From Sacculina carcini (lineage: Eukaryota > Arthropoda > Thecostraca > Sacculinidae), in contig OU696588.1 of NCBI GenBank assembly GCA_916048095.2, positions 1,757,501 through 1,821,500 on the forward strand: 64,000 nt of DNA, given 5' to 3'. Positions 1 to 10,798 of the stretch are shown here, one piece after another. The notes beneath the pieces were generated by a model. That model did no database searches. It had not been told where the DNA came from and saw nothing but the letters and a program-made list of their open reading frames with translations. A program made the translations under genes and the position numbers. Each line of letters starts with the position of its first letter. The stretch's first letter is position 1.

Positions 1-128
1 CTGTCTGTCTATGTGTGTCTGTCAGTGTGTGTGTGAGTGTATGTGTGTATGTGTGTCAGTGTCTGTCTGTCTGTCTGTGTGTATGTATGTGTGTCTGTCT
101 GTCTGTCTGTGTATCTGTGTGTGTCTGT

Positions 129-173
<45 letters not shown>

Positions 174-570
174 TGTTAGTGAGTGTGTGTGTGTATATGT
201 CTCTGTGTGCGTGTGTGTGTGTGTCTGTCTGTGTGTATGTATGTGTGTCTGTCTGTGTGCATGTGTGTGTCTGTCAGTGAGTGTGTGTGTGTATATGTCT
301 CTGTGTGCGTGTGTGTGTGTGTGTGTGTGTCTGTGTGCGTGTGTGTGTGTATATGTCTCTGTGTGCGTGTGTGTGTGTGTGTGTGTCTGTGTGCGTGTGT
401 GTGTGTGTGTGTCTGGATGTGTTTTTGTATGTGTATATGTGTGCATATGAATGGGTGTGCATCTGGATGTGTGTATGTAGGTTTGTGTGTTTGTATGTGT
501 GCATGTATATGTGTATCTGGATGTGCGTGTGTGTGTATGTGTGTGTGTCTGGATGTGTATGTGTATGTTT
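1..570. repeat. (TG)n / TGTC microsatellite tract
   Basis: Imperfect TG, TGTC and TGTA repeats fill this stretch. Long open frames here (Cys-Val rich on +, His-Thr rich on -) are by-products of the dinucleotide repeat. The tract runs up to the 3' splice site of the exon at 582. Confidence 0.95.
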
Positions 571-581
571 TAATTTCGCAG

Positions 582-707
582 CTGTCGGATGTGCATCGTA
601 ATGTCACCAGTCTAGAGAGGTTGATGCTGGACGGATTTGTCAGCGAGCTGAAGCAATTGTCACTTGAGCGCCATGATCGTCGACGAGTTAAATATCTGCT
701 CAAAAGT
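582..707 (+). CDS. internal exon of an upstream gene, unrecognised
   Basis: This is a 126-nt exon (42 codons, phase 0 in and out) between TTTCGCAG and a strong donor AGT|GTGAGT. The reading is helical and charged, with motifs SLERLMLDGF, SELKQLSLER and RRRVKYLLKS. The gene starts outside the window. The other frames carry no comparable pattern. I do not recognise the family. The exon probably belongs with the exons at 1755, 2605 and 3689, but continuity is not proven. Confidence 0.55.
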
Positions 708-1754
708 GTGAGTCAGTTCTAATTGATTAGCGTATTTCTCCTACTTGATATTAGCGCTCACAATTTTTTATCCTTGATTAAAATATCTACAAAAGTAGAT
801 AATATAATTCGATAATACATATGTTTAAACAATGCTTGTACTTTCAGCCACCGTATTGAATATGACCCGGAACTTTCCATGTCATCGTGTTCTATTTATG
901 AGTCTTGTAATGTGTTATGTGTGTGCATGTGTGTGTAAATACCAAAAACACGTCTATCGTTGACAAAAAAGCAATTCAAGAGCCGAGCTGTCAAAAATTA
1001 CAACAAGAACCTGAGCAACTTTTAACTTTTAATCTTTATTTTAACTTATGTTTTATTTTTAACTTTACTAACTAACTTTACAACTAACTAATTTTTATTT
1101 TTAACTAACAAGACATTATATTTTCATGAATCATATGTGTTTATGTGTAATCACTTTGAGTTTATCAGTGTTTTATGTGAATTTCTTGGAAATTTGTTGA
1201 TAAAAACCATGAGTGGACAACAAATAAACATTGATTGATTATATAGCTAACTATTTTCTCTCACTGATGTGTGTGGGTGTGCGGGTGATTTTTCTGTATT
1301 CCACACGTGTTATTTTTGTGTATTTTTTGTAATTTATAATTCACTGTCACGTAATAAATACACACACACACGCACACAAACACACACAGTAACAACATTA
1401 GCAATCAACAATGACACATATACACGTGTATACACAAAAAACAATCATTATACAATAAAAGGAACATCGAAAAAAAGATCGCCGTTCAACAATTTCGATA
1501 TCACCACTATTGGGAATTTATTTTTCATCGAAATATTTATGTTGAGTTTGATTTTGAAATAGGCTTTTAAAGTTTTACATGTTTTTGGGCCATTAAATAA
1601 AATGCTATTCTTAGATGTGTGTGTTCTTACTAGTTGTTCTTACTAGTTGTCTTCGCAGGAATGAGTCAGAGGCTCGTGACTCCCGCCTTCCAGTTGTCAT
1701 ATGTCTTCTTAAACAGTTGTGTCGTTGGCCGTTGTGTGTGTGTGTGTGGCTCAG
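708..1754 (+). other. AT-rich intron, no gene seen
   Basis: AT-rich sequence with runs such as TTAACTTTTAAC and short CA repeats near 1360-1390. A possible acceptor at about 1659 (TTCGCAG) is followed by a frame that stops in phase 0, so I did not call an exon there. Confidence 0.6.
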
Positions 1755-1916
1755 ATGGGCGTTGATGATGACGTCAGCGCTTGTGATGACGTCATAGGGC
1801 GCGTGGCGTTCGACATGGGCGCCTGGCATAACTGGAGCAGCACTTTGGTGCCGTGGTGTCGTGGCGATGGTCTACACTGGACTCACAGACCGAACTCCGA
1901 CCCCGGTCTGGCGCAA
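1755..1916 (+). CDS. internal exon of the upstream gene, unrecognised
   Basis: A 162-nt exon (54 codons, phase 0 in and out) lies after a TG-rich tract and GGCTCAG, and ends at CAA|GTCAGA, a moderate donor. The reading has motifs DVSACDDVIGRVAF, GAWHNWSSTLVPW and GLHWTHRPNSDP. It is rich in Trp and Asp and biased to G/C at third positions, as in real exons here. Its phase-0 exit does not match the phase-2 entry preferred for the next candidate exon, so a small exon may be missing between them or one boundary is wrong. Confidence 0.45.
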
Positions 1917-2165
1917 GTCAGACTACACACACTCACACACACTCACACACACACGCGCTACATATTTTCGTTCAAGTCTCGTCAATTGCGTCATCCGCGT
2001 TGATTAAGTTTACCAGCTAGCATCTGCGCTGTAGCTTTTTTCGTTGTTTGACTTCTAGAATTCAGTTGATCATGCCTGGTTATTCATTGTAAACTTGTTT
2101 TTTCTTGGAAGCGTTCTAATCGGGTGCGCTCGCTATGAAGCTGCTGAACTGACTCTGCTCTCTTC

Positions 2166-2196
<31 letters not shown>

Positions 2197-2604
2197 CGTT
2201 TCCTTGCTGAGTTACCCCAGACTCTGTGATCTTCATGAGTCGCCTCACATTTCGCTTGGTTCGGTCATGTTTCACACACACGTGTGTGTGTGTGTGCGTG
2301 TGTTCTGTTAAATTCTACAGCGTTTTCTGTTTTGTTTCTCTTGTATGTATAAGTCTCAATTTGTCTCACTAGTTTCCTCTGGTTTTCAGAGAGTTTTCCC
2401 AATAGCACTGAAAAACTCATTCTTGCCCGAGACACCTTTCGACTTTTTTTAGTCTTTTTTAGTAACACGCTTGCGGGCGTATACACACATACAGGTATAG
2501 TTATACATCCATACGCTCATATACACATGCATTGACACGCATACATACTGTGTGTGTCTGTGTGTGTGCTTGTGTGATCAGCGTATTTCGTTATTTCGCC
2601 GCAG

Positions 2605-2678
2605 TCTGATGTACAAACACAGCGTGATATGTCGTGTTGTGGCCGACTACAACGCCACCTCGTGGATTTTCACCGAAG
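2605..2678 (+). CDS. candidate internal exon of the upstream gene
   Basis: A 74-nt segment after TTCGCCGCAG ends at GAAG|GTTGTC. The preferred reading (phase 2 in, phase 1 out) gives MYKHSVICRVVADYN followed by ATSWIFTEG, with strongly G/C third positions. A phase-0 reading is also open but has poorer codon bias. The phase-1 exit matches the entry phase of the terminal exon at 3689. Function unknown. Confidence 0.45.
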
Positions 2679-2751
2679 GTTGTCAATGTGTCGAATATGT
2701 TTTATGTAGTGCGTTGCTGTGTATGTGATTGTGTGAGTGTGGGTATCTGTA

Positions 2752-3087
2752 GTTAAAGGTTAAAGGTTGCTCAAGTGACAGCTGCTACACGGGAAGAAGC
2801 TGAAGCTTATGAACACACACAGGTGTTTCCCGTGCAGCTCGCTGCCACCGCAGAACCGACCCTCTCCACGCTATGGCGCCACAAGAACGGAAGACGTATT
2901 AGAGAGGGCCACCTCCACATAATGCATGACACAACACATGACTGATATCTGGTACTATCATTTACTGCTGGGTGGACAGGGGCTGTTGGATTATAGAATT
3001 CGCCCAATGAAATTCTCCTCCGCCAGGGTTTTGAACCACGGACCTCCCGCTTGTGAGGCGGGTGTGCTACCACTACACCACCGAGTC
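2752..3087 (-). mobile_element. tRNA-derived SINE, copy 1
   Basis: Read on the minus strand, the element starts with a tRNA-like head (GGTGGTGTAGTGGTAGCAC, then GGTCCGTGGTTCAAAACC resembling A and B boxes). A non-tRNA body containing GCGCCATAGCGTGGAG follows, with a tail rich in AACCTTTAAC. Closely similar + strand copies lie at 9683 and 54385. The head looks like a valine-type tRNA (anticodon-position CAC). Confidence 0.8.
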
Positions 3088-3588
3088 TAACATATTGTTT
3101 CTGGGAACTGCTTTGTAAATGATATAACTTGTGTGATTGCCTGGCTTACCCTCTTTATTATTTTCGGTTTGAGTTCTTAGTTTTCGCTGTGGTTGTGCAT
3201 GTGTGATCACTTGCACTATTCCAGTGTAATGTGGCTAGTGTGTGTGTGTGTGTGTGTGTGTGTACGTTTTCTATCTGTCTCTATGTGCCTGGTGTGTCTG
3301 CCCATGTCGACAATGTCTTGAGTGTGGAAATATTTCTCTATTCGTATTTATTATAGACATTGTTCACGATATAGTTCTGGCCATTTTCACGTACATATTT
3401 GGTGTTTTGCAATATGTGTCTATATCTGTGCCTATGTTCTCACCGAGTTGTCCTTCACAAGAATTTGCAAAACACTCGTGTCACCTCTTGTGTCCTCTAT
3501 TTGTCTCAATGTTCAATTAATAAATGAATTATTTTCTGGCTGACAATTGCTTCTGGTATTCTATTCCCCTCATTAATTGGCACCTATA

Positions 3589-3608
3589 AGGCAAACTGTA
3601 TTTTTAGC

Positions 3609-3686
<78 letters not shown>

Positions 3687-3688
3687 AG
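3589..3688 (+). repeat. (TG)n tract abutting a 3' splice site
   Basis: About 70 bp of almost pure TG repeat ends in TGTGTCAG at the acceptor of the exon at 3689, the same arrangement as at many cassettes of the BTB locus. Confidence 0.85.
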
Positions 3689-3807
3689 GTTGGCGTTCAA
3701 TGTGTAGCCTAACTGCGTTTCGTGGAGCCAAAATGAGTGTGCGGGTCGGTGAACAAGTATCCGTTCTCAAACTGGACGAGTTAGTGTGGCTATCATTTGG
3801 GCAATAG
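3689..3807 (+). CDS. candidate terminal exon of the upstream gene
   Basis: The exon is entered in phase 1 after (TG)n-TCAG and reads WRSMCSLTAFRGAKMSV followed by VLKLDELVWLSFGQ, then a TAG stop at 3805-3807. Joined to the exon at 2605-2678 the junction codon is GGT (Gly), so the two are phase-compatible. I cannot assign a family. The alternative is an unrelated open stretch beside a microsatellite; the hydrophobic, non-repetitive end of the reading argues for coding. Confidence 0.45.
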
Positions 3808-5605
3808 TGTTTTTTGGGGGCTGAGGGTTTCTGGATGACTGGGTATGGTTTTTGTGTTTGTATATTTTTCCGTTCTACTTTTTGTGTTGTTTCTTTTTGC
3901 TAACCTGTGTGTGTGTGTGTGTGTGTGTCAGTTTGCGTTCTAATTTGGTGGTATATTTTAGTGTAAAAGAATGCACACGCACTCACAAACACACACACAA
4001 GCACACGTACACACACACACACTCGCGTACACTTAGGCACACGTACACACACACGTACACACACACACTCGTTTATCGCTAGTTTTTACGGTGTCTGTGT
4101 GATGTATATGTCAATTGTACGGTATATCGGATTGCTGAAAGCATTGCTACTTATTTCATTTGCATGTGCCAGCCGGTGGTTGTTTGGCGAGCGGGTGCGC
4201 AGCTGCGGCGATAATGATATGGCGGCGGCAGTGAGAGATGGACGCCGCCCGCTGGGCTGGTTTCCTGTGCGCTGTGTTCGAAGTGGCGATCTGACAGCGT
4301 GGGGCCACACACGGACACAGCCGCGTCGACAGCGTGGTGCACGCAGGTAGAGGCTGGGAGTATGCACGTGTGTGAGAGAGAGAGTGAGAGAGTGGTGTTT
4401 CAGCGGTGCTAAAATCAACGCCGGCAACCAGTTTTCGCGATGTGGTTCTTTGACGTCTTTTTTCGCTCACAGAACTATTCCTCATTTTCCCGACTGACAC
4501 TAAGACTGTAAGACACTAACATATAATTTCAATATTTGTTTTGAAAATCTATTCCTGTATTTTTTGTAGTGTCTCAGATGAAGAAAGTTTGCAGTGATAG
4601 TTAATTTATTGAACAATGTGAGAAATAGTTTATTGTTTCGCTTGGTTGTGTGTGTCTTATAACGTGTATTGTCTTAATCCAATGAGCTTATCGATTTTGA
4701 ATGTGAACTGCTTGAATGAGGAGATTTCATTTGTTTCGGGCGATGTGTGTTTCAACGTATTTTTCATAGTGGGCATTTCTTGTGACTTATATGATTTGTG
4801 AGCTTGGAAGCGTTTCTGATGTATTTAATATATTTATACATTCCCCTCAATGTTTGATGTCAAATGTATTTTCCTCTTGTGAAGAGCTCGATTATTTTGC
4901 AGTTATTTAATTTGACCATTGTTAATAAATTATATTAAATTTTTATACTTGTTTTTCTTCTGCGATCGTTTACAGAAATAAAAACATGACGTTTGTTTCT
5001 TGTGAATGTTTTTTCAACGCATTTATTCTTAGTTTTTTTATGGTTTGGTTTATTAAAGCCATTGTCAATAATAATTTATATATGTTTTTATATGTGCCTA
5101 AGCTGCATAATTCGGTGACGATTTTGGCGATAGCGGTAAATATATTCGTCGCGACTGTAGGTGCCTATTTTCGCTTTAGTCGATTTTCTCGGTATTGTTG
5201 CGGATTATTCGTGGGATTCGTTTTATTCTTAAATGATTTATTCTTTTTTTGCAGCCACGAATGTGATACGTTACTAATATTTTCTTGAATTTCTTTTCTA
5301 TGCTCACCGGTCCTTTCGCTTTTCGCCGCACCAATTTGGGTTGAATCCCATTTTAGGTCGATAATATCAACATTTGTAGTGATACCAGTATGTCCTTTTT
5401 TATTCACATTTTTTCTCTTATTATATTAAGATGGGTTGAGTTTAAACTCATTCTATTTGCAGTATATGACTAATTTATACGTTCGTAAATTTGTTTTTCG
5501 GGAGATAAGCTCTTATGTTGTAATGCATTGCACATTACGTTGTACACTATTTTATGAGTCGCTGATCCTCGATCGCATAACGGGATATTCTTTATTGATC
5601 TGCAG
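3808..5605 (+). other. intergenic region and probable 5' leader of module A
   Basis: This stretch holds CA/TG repeats (3900-4080), a CpG-richer block at about 4160-4350 with the YY1/Pho-like core ATGGCGGC near 4218, and then AT-rich sequence to the acceptor GATCTGCAG before 5606. A possible non-coding first exon could end at the donor-like GCAG|GTAGAG near 4346. Open frames in the CpG block occur on both strands, so I call no protein there. Confidence 0.4.
4160..4350 (+). promoter_or_regulatory. candidate promoter / first exon of BTB module A
   Basis: This is the only CpG-rich, low-repeat block upstream of the module A BTB exon. It contains GATATGGCGGCGGCAG, close to the YY1/Pho consensus, and module B has AAGATGGCGCTC at a similar place. 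That is only suggestive; CAGE or 5'-RACE would decide it. Confidence 0.3.
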
Positions 5606-5793
5606 GCGAAATGACCGACCAGAGTTTCTGCCTCAAGTGGGAGGGCTACCAGACCAACGTGACGTCACTGTTTGACGAGCTGCGCCTCCACGATGAGCTG
5701 GTGGACATCACGTTGTGCTGTGAAGGACATAGAATAGGAGCACATCGCATGCTCCTCTCTGCCTGCAGTCCGTATTTTAGAAATGTCTTCAAG
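5606..5793 (+). CDS. BTB domain, first half (module A, exon 1; CDS from 5611)
   Basis: The exon follows GATCTGCAG, has 5 nt of leader and opens with ATG at 5611. It gives 61 codons ending in FK at a donor AAG|GTGTGT (phase 0). Motifs are SFCLKWEGYQTN, the BTB core LVDITLCCEGHRIGAHR and LSACSPYF. In BTB-TTK proteins these make the dimer interface and the first alpha/beta part of the fold. The Asp of VDITL and the His-Arg of AHR, typical of the family, are present. Module B has a near-identical partner at 26465. I chose this Met because it stands just before the conserved FCLKW, as in lola and mod(mdg4). Confidence 0.93.
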
Positions 5794-6012
5794 GTGTGTG
5801 TTTTTTTGTGTTACATACGTCCTAGGGTAGTGAATCGATCACTGTATCTAACTATAGTTTGTAGGGTCTAATTCTGACAATGCAATTGAAGATGGAGTAT
5901 TTTTACAGTGATTTAATTAGCTATCTCGCCGTGAACTCAACTGAGTATGTATGTCTCGTTTTGCTAACGAGGCGGCCGTTTTGTCCGTTTATTGGCTATC
6001 ATTTGATTCTAG

Positions 6013-6195
6013 GAGACGAACCGGTGTCAGCACATGGTGTTCTACATGAAGGACACGAGCGCCAGTGATCTGCGTGCACTGGTCGAGTTCATGTACAAGG
6101 GCAGTGTGAACGTGTCGCAGAACCAACTGGCCAGCTTCATCAGAACGGCTAAGGCGCTGCAAATTCGCGGCCTTAGTGGCGAGGACGAACAAAAG
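6013..6195 (+). CDS. BTB domain, second half (module A, exon 2)
   Basis: This is a 183-nt exon, phase 0 in and out, between TTCTAG and AAG|GTGACG. It contributes 61 residues: CQHMVFYMKD, LRALVEFMYKGSVNVSQ and ALQIRGLSGEDEQK, the C-terminal helical half of a BTB-TTK fold. Joined to exon 1 the domain is about 115 residues, the usual BTB length. From CQHMVF onwards it is almost identical at nucleotide level to the module B exon (Lys for Glu in TAKAL versus TAEAL), although the introns on both sides have diverged completely. Confidence 0.93.
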
Positions 6196-7095
6196 GTGAC
6201 GCACACAGACAGACAGACAGACGTATATACTTCTTCCGTTGCGTATTTTATTCTGGTGTTGTACTGTCAATGCCAATGACGCTCTTATAGTTGACTGGTT
6301 TGTATTTGTGCGTATTTATCTGTGTGTGTGTGTCTTTCTGCAAGATGTTGCTCTTCTTTTATCAAAGATTCAAAATAAGTTGTAAAAATGAGCCGGCAAA
6401 TTCGTGCGAGTCGTATGGTGCGTTATTATGAGACGCACACCAGCATGTGACATTGCCAATTTACTGTTCACTGTAGCTTAGGGGTTCTTAACGGGGAAAT
6501 GTGAACCTGCGTGCGAGTATTCCTGTGAAAAAACACAGAAAATGTATGTTTTGACTTTTGTTTTATATTTATAGAACCTTGAATGAATATTGAATATAAA
6601 TGTTTTGTTATTACATCCTTTGTATTTTTATCTTTATATAGCTATAAAGAATCGAGGCGTGTGTGAGAAATGACTGCTGTTAATTCGAAAACGGTGTCAG
6701 CACTGAAACCAGCTAAAAACCCACTTCTGTAGCTCATGTCGTCTACACTCACTGCCTAACGCATGGACGTTAATCCTGCGGGGTATGGGGGTATATATAC
6801 CCCTGTAAATTGGCTGGGGGGTATGAATATTGCCATCAACATCAGCGTAGCAAAATAATAATTCACGAAAAATGTAAGAAAGTATAGATATGTGTAAAAT
6901 TATACTTTACGCAATATATTTTTCATTGAGGTGTGTGTTGTAATTGAATAGTTTGAAAATAGTTGAGGGTCTCATGCAATTAACCAAGTGAGCCAACTGG
7001 TTGATGGCAGTCATCCCCACGAGCCTCGACACAAATCTACAGCCCCTGGCTTAACGTCACATTGTTATTGTGCTTGTGTGTTGTCGGCGTGTCAG
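6196..7095 (+). other. intron 2 of module A
   Basis: No gene seen. It holds short CA/TG repeats, then TAGGGGTTCTTAA at about 6479 and a palindrome-like GGGGGTATATATACCCC at about 6786. Related sequence lies near 59750-59825, so these may be remnants of a mobile element. Confidence 0.5.
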
Positions 7096-7855
7096 TTGGA
7101 TTCGCCGGTGAAAATGCCGCATTCACCGCTGCCATCAACCTCTGTGCCGTCCAGCCAGGGCAGACGACCAAACAACTCGTCCGTCATCACTGACACCACC
7201 CTGCAGTCTTCTAGTTCGTCATCAACATCAGCGGCGGCCAGTGGTGGAGGAGCAGGAGGAGGAGGAAACTGCAGTCCGGCACTCAAGAGACGTCGACACA
7301 ACAGCGGCGGTGTTATCGCTGCTCCGTCATCTTCCTGCACAACAACAACTTCTTCTAGTGGAGTGGTCGACCTGCCTTCTGCCACGTGTACAACATCAGC
7401 GTCAGCAGCCTTCAAAATGTCGGCTTCACTCGAGCGGACGGCTCATGCGTTGACGGATCAGTCGGGCGGTGGGGCCGCCGCAGTCGCCAATGTGGACGGC
7501 GGTGACGTGCGAGCTGCCACCACGCCACCACCACCATCTATGCCGTTAACTAGCTCGGCCGGCGCTGCTTGGAATCAGGACTCGGTCGCACGTGGTTATT
7601 GCGCGCCACTGGACACTGCGACCTCGCAGATGTCACTGGCTGAAGTCAAGGTGGAGAAGGTGGATCTGACGGAGGATTCTGGCGATGATGAGGTGGACGA
7701 CGAGATGGCGGTGGCGACGGCCGGTGATATGAGCAGCAGTTTGGAGACGGCGCTCGGTCAAGTGGCCGACTATGAGAACTATGACGATGCTGGCGGCTCG
7801 GCACTGCTCTCCTCGTCAGACTTTCACCAACAACTGGCCATGGCTGATTACTCGG
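7096..7855 (+). CDS. low-complexity linker with NLS and acidic SUMO-like motif (module A, exon 3)
   Basis: A 760-nt exon (phase 0 in, phase 1 out) lies between GGCGTGTCAG and TCGG|GTCAGT. It encodes a Ser/Ala/Gly/Pro-rich linker with a basic nuclear-localisation-like NCSPALKRRRHNSGG near residue 55 of the exon. A conserved C-terminal block follows: VKVEKVDLTEDSGDDE (a psi-K-x-E SUMO-acceptor pattern beside an acidic SUMO-interaction-like VDLT), then SSLETALGQVADYENYD and FHQQLAMADYSG. Function is inferred: flexible nuclear spacer with possible SUMO-dependent repression. The module B linker shares the same blocks, separated by unrelated sequence. Confidence 0.9.
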
Positions 7856-7878
7856 GTCAGTTGCTGTTTGCTCCACAT

Positions 7879-8181
7879 CAGGGGTTTCCAACCTGATTTT
7901 GATCTAATTCCAGGGGTTCGGTGGTTTGATTCATCCACTCGCGTATGATCCGTGACTTCAAGCTCTGCTTGGTCATCATTGACTGCAGTTAATCACGTCA
8001 CATCGCTTGGTCTTGATATCTGTGCTGCAAGCAACTCGGTCCACTCAGTAGTAGCCTACTTGTGTCACTGTCTTGATCGTACGTGATTTGTTATTTTTAT
8101 AATAATAATACTTCAAACTCACGAAGGGCTCGATGGAACTTGTGTGTTGTTTAGTAGCTCCAATAAGGTTGAGAACCACTG
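7879..8181 (+). mobile_element. short hAT-like element in intron 3 of module A
   Basis: Its ends are imperfect inverted repeats: CAGGGGTTTCCAACCTG on the left, and on the right the complement of CAGTGGTTCTCAACCTT. It is non-coding. No clear target-site duplication remains. It starts right after CTCCACAT, as does the related element at 28684 in module B, which suggests the insertion predates the duplication of the module. Confidence 0.5.
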
Positions 8182-8587
8182 TACTAGTACAATGTTGCAA
8201 ACGAGGCAGATGCAACCAAATGAGTGACTGGCACTCGGTACAAGTCAAATATCTTCTTTCAGCTTGTCGTGATATGTTCAGCTCGGTTGAATATTTCTTC
8301 ATTATATTGCTGAATATAAACCAACGTCGAGTGGTTTACCTGTCTGCTCTTAACCTTATCTGTCTAATTAACCTAATTAACCTGTGTCTAATTAACCTGT
8401 CTGTTCTGGTGGCGCTTCAGCTGGTAAAACACAAGAAGAAATTCTCCTATTTTCTCGTGTAAATTTCGCGTTTCTTCTTCTGCATTTGTGTTTGTCTATT
8501 GATGCAATTATTTGTCCAGTCTTGCTTGGTTCTATGGCACATGTTAAGTGAAGAAATTCATGTGTGTTTGTGTGTGTGTGTGTGCAG

Positions 8588-8653
8588 CAAACAGTGATAT
8601 GCCCGGATCATCCCAAATGATGCCCGCAGCCGCCGATGAGTCCAGCAATCAAG
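8588..8653 (+). CDS. Met-Met mini-exon (module A, exon 4)
   Basis: A 66-nt exon, phase 1 in and out, follows a (TG)n-CAG acceptor and precedes the strong donor CAAG|GTGAGC. It reads DMPGSSQMMPAAADESSNQ. The module B equivalent reads GVPGPSHMMTAEDGNSQ. It is the last shared exon, so its phase-1 donor joins each alternative cassette. The function of the peptide is unknown. Confidence 0.88.
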
Positions 8654-9682
8654 GTGAGCTTCACACACACACATATCATCTAATTTCATCATCATCACCA
8701 TCATCTAATCTCATCATCATCATCATATCATCTCATTTGCATCTTTCCATCATTCGTTTCCTATTATCATTATCATCGCCTGGGTTCTGTCTCTTTGATT
8801 TCCGCCACATCAATTTTGCTGTCATCATATTTGCTTTGTTTCCTCCATCATGTCATCATCATTGTTCTTGATGGCAAGTATCATGCGGTCATTTTCGTGA
8901 CTGTCAAAAATCCGATGTTTCCTTTTCGGTCCTGTTTGTCATGGATTTCATGGAGATGTACTTGTTCATTGTTTCTAAAAATTATTCTGTTTCATATGTG
9001 AATTTTGATTGCCAATTTGAAATTGTTTGAAGTTTTCAGTCTTAAAAATCAGTATGGATTGCGATTATTATAAAGTATTTTCGTCTATTGTTTAATTAGT
9101 TTATTGTTGAGCAAATTCAGTGAAGACAAAATTATTTGTTGCACAATTTCCTGTGTCTATTTCCCGCGGGAATTTCCACGTATATTCTCCCATTTCTGTT
9201 GTTTATCTAGTTTAACGCATAGTTAAGATCATATTAAAAACGGGCATCAATTTTCAGTCGCTTCCACATTTTCCCGATGTTTTGTTATTTCCCTTGCGCT
9301 CCGCACCGCCGCAAGTTTTACTCCTGTCCAAACGATGGCTCATTCCCAACTCTTGTTACTGCTTGGCGGATATCGTTCTGTGAGAGTACACTTTCTCTGC
9401 TTCCTACCAAACAGTAGATGCTTTTCTTTGACGAAACAGACCGCGAGATACACACTACTTGCTCTTTCATTATCGTGGCACATAGCTTACTTCAGTGGAA
9501 GTGTACGTATCAATGTGTCCATATGTGCGCATCAAAGGAGGGTGGTCGTGTCTTTCTCTCGTATTCTTTATTATCAAAACCAGCTTGGTGCGATGTGCCT
9601 GCTTTGGTCGACCCGGCCTTCGATGTGGCTATAAGGAGGTGGGATATATTGACCGTTTGGATGTTGTTGTTGGTTTTCGTTG

Positions 9683-10015
9683 TTGATAGACGGTATAGTT
9701 GTAGCACACCTGCCTCACAGGCAGAATCACACGTCCGTGGTTCGAAACCCGTTGGAGGAGAAATTCTTTGGGCAAATCTATAATACAACAGCCCCTGTCG
9801 ACCCAGCAGTAAATGGGTACCAGATATCAGTCATGTGTTGTGCCATGCATTATGGGGAGATATCCCTCTCTAATACGTCTTCCATCCTTGTGGCGCCATA
9901 GCGTGGAGGGGGTCGGCTCTGTGGTGACAGCGAGCTGCACGGGACACACCTGTGTGTGTTCATAAGCTTCGGCTTCTTCCCGTGTAGCAGCTGTTACCTG
10001 AGGAATTTAAGTTTT
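9683..10015 (+). mobile_element. tRNA-derived SINE, copy 2
   Basis: This is a forward copy of the element at 2752-3087. It has a degenerate tRNA head (GTAGCACACCTGCCTCACAG, then GTCCGTGGTTCGAAACCC with an intact B box) and the shared body with CTGTCGACCCAGCAG, CTTGTGGCGCCATAGCGTGG and GTGTGTTCATAAGCTTCGGC. Confidence 0.82.
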
Positions 10016-10445
10016 AGCTTTTTTCGTATCCGAGTGGAGAATTGAACACTGTCCGAATATGTACGAGCGTGATTTGTGGTCGCAATGCTTCTTTGAACAG
10101 GAGCAACACGTTGAACGGACAAAGTCCGTTCGTCCGTCGTTTTGTTGTCAAACCGTTCAGCAATGAAGTGAGCGGGTGTGCGTGAAGTGTATCATTATTC
10201 CTTTTATGTTTGGTCAACTCGCGCTGTGTCTGTGACCTGCCATATTGTCCTAGAACACTTGTAAAACACAATAAGTGAGCGAATCAATCTGGATTTCAAC
10301 TCGTGTGAATTGGGTGCACTTTGGAGCGAGTTAGAGAGAGAGATCTATGACTGCTGGTTTTGCGTGAATCTCCGGATGCCGAGTAGATTCGTCTCGCTGC
10401 GACTCGAGCCGTGTCTGTGTTGGGCGTGTGTGTTGAGAGTGGACG

Positions 10446-10447
10446 CT

Positions 10448-10496
<49 letters not shown>
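10446..10496 (+). repeat. (TG)n at the 3' splice site of cassette A1
   Basis: About 24 uninterrupted TG units end directly in the acceptor TCAG, taking the place of a normal pyrimidine tract. Confidence 0.9.
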
Positions 10497-10497
<1 letters not shown>

Positions 10498-10499
10498 AG

Positions 10500-10714
10500 G
10501 TGTTGTGAACGATGATCCGTTTGTTTGCTTCATCTGTGGCCGCTCGTATCGTAATCGGCAGTCGTTCTCGAAGCACGTCAAACTGCACCAGGGTCTCACC
10601 AAGTGTCCAGTGTGTTGTCGCGTTTTCTCCACTGTGGGCAACATGCGTGTGCACATGCGCAACGTTCACAGAGTGCAGCCGGATAACGAGGTGGCCGCAC
10701 AGCGCGATGAGTAG
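10500..10714 (+). CDS. C2H2 zinc-finger cassette A1 (terminal exon)
   Basis: It enters in phase 1 (G|GT) and stops with TAG. Finger 1 is FVCFICGRSY...SKHVKLH and finger 2 is CPVCCRVFSTVGNMRVH, ending H-x4-H. The linker QGLTK between fingers is only five residues. Helix positions -1/2/3/6 are N,Q,S,K for finger 1 and T,G,N,V for finger 2. Spliced to module A this gives a 468-residue protein. The tail after the fingers is short and lacks the LSxEQV motif found in most cassettes. Confidence 0.92.
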
Positions 10715-10798
10715 CAATGCGCTTCGGTCCTTACTGGTCCGTCTGAGAGCGTTGTGATGAAGTCAGTGTGCGAGCGATAGTTCCCTTTCTCCTGTCAT

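Larger units (their letters stand above)
8654..10499 (+). other. intron between module A and its first cassette
   Basis: This intron holds (CA)n and TCATCA-rich sequence to about 8870, AT-rich sequence, and a SINE at 9683-10015. The open frames at 9335-9783 show no conserved motif and are not called. Confidence 0.6.

Noticed and set aside
9-703. Long open frames rich in Cys-Val or His-Thr on both strands
   Set aside because: They follow from TG/CA dinucleotide repeats; only the segment 582-707 has non-repetitive sequence with splice sites.
1659-1754. Possible exon after TTCGCAG at 1658
   Set aside because: Phase-0 reading stops at the second codon and the other readings do not match the neighbouring exon phases.
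4099-4350. 83-codon frame in the CpG-richer block
   Set aside because: Comparable open frames exist on the other strand; no homology or conserved motif. Treated as possible promoter or leader.
8548-8871. Extended frame through the mini-exon at 8588 into the following intron
   Set aside because: The strong donor CAAG|GTGAGC at 8653 and the matching exon in module B show the exon ends there; the extension is CA and TCATCA repeat.
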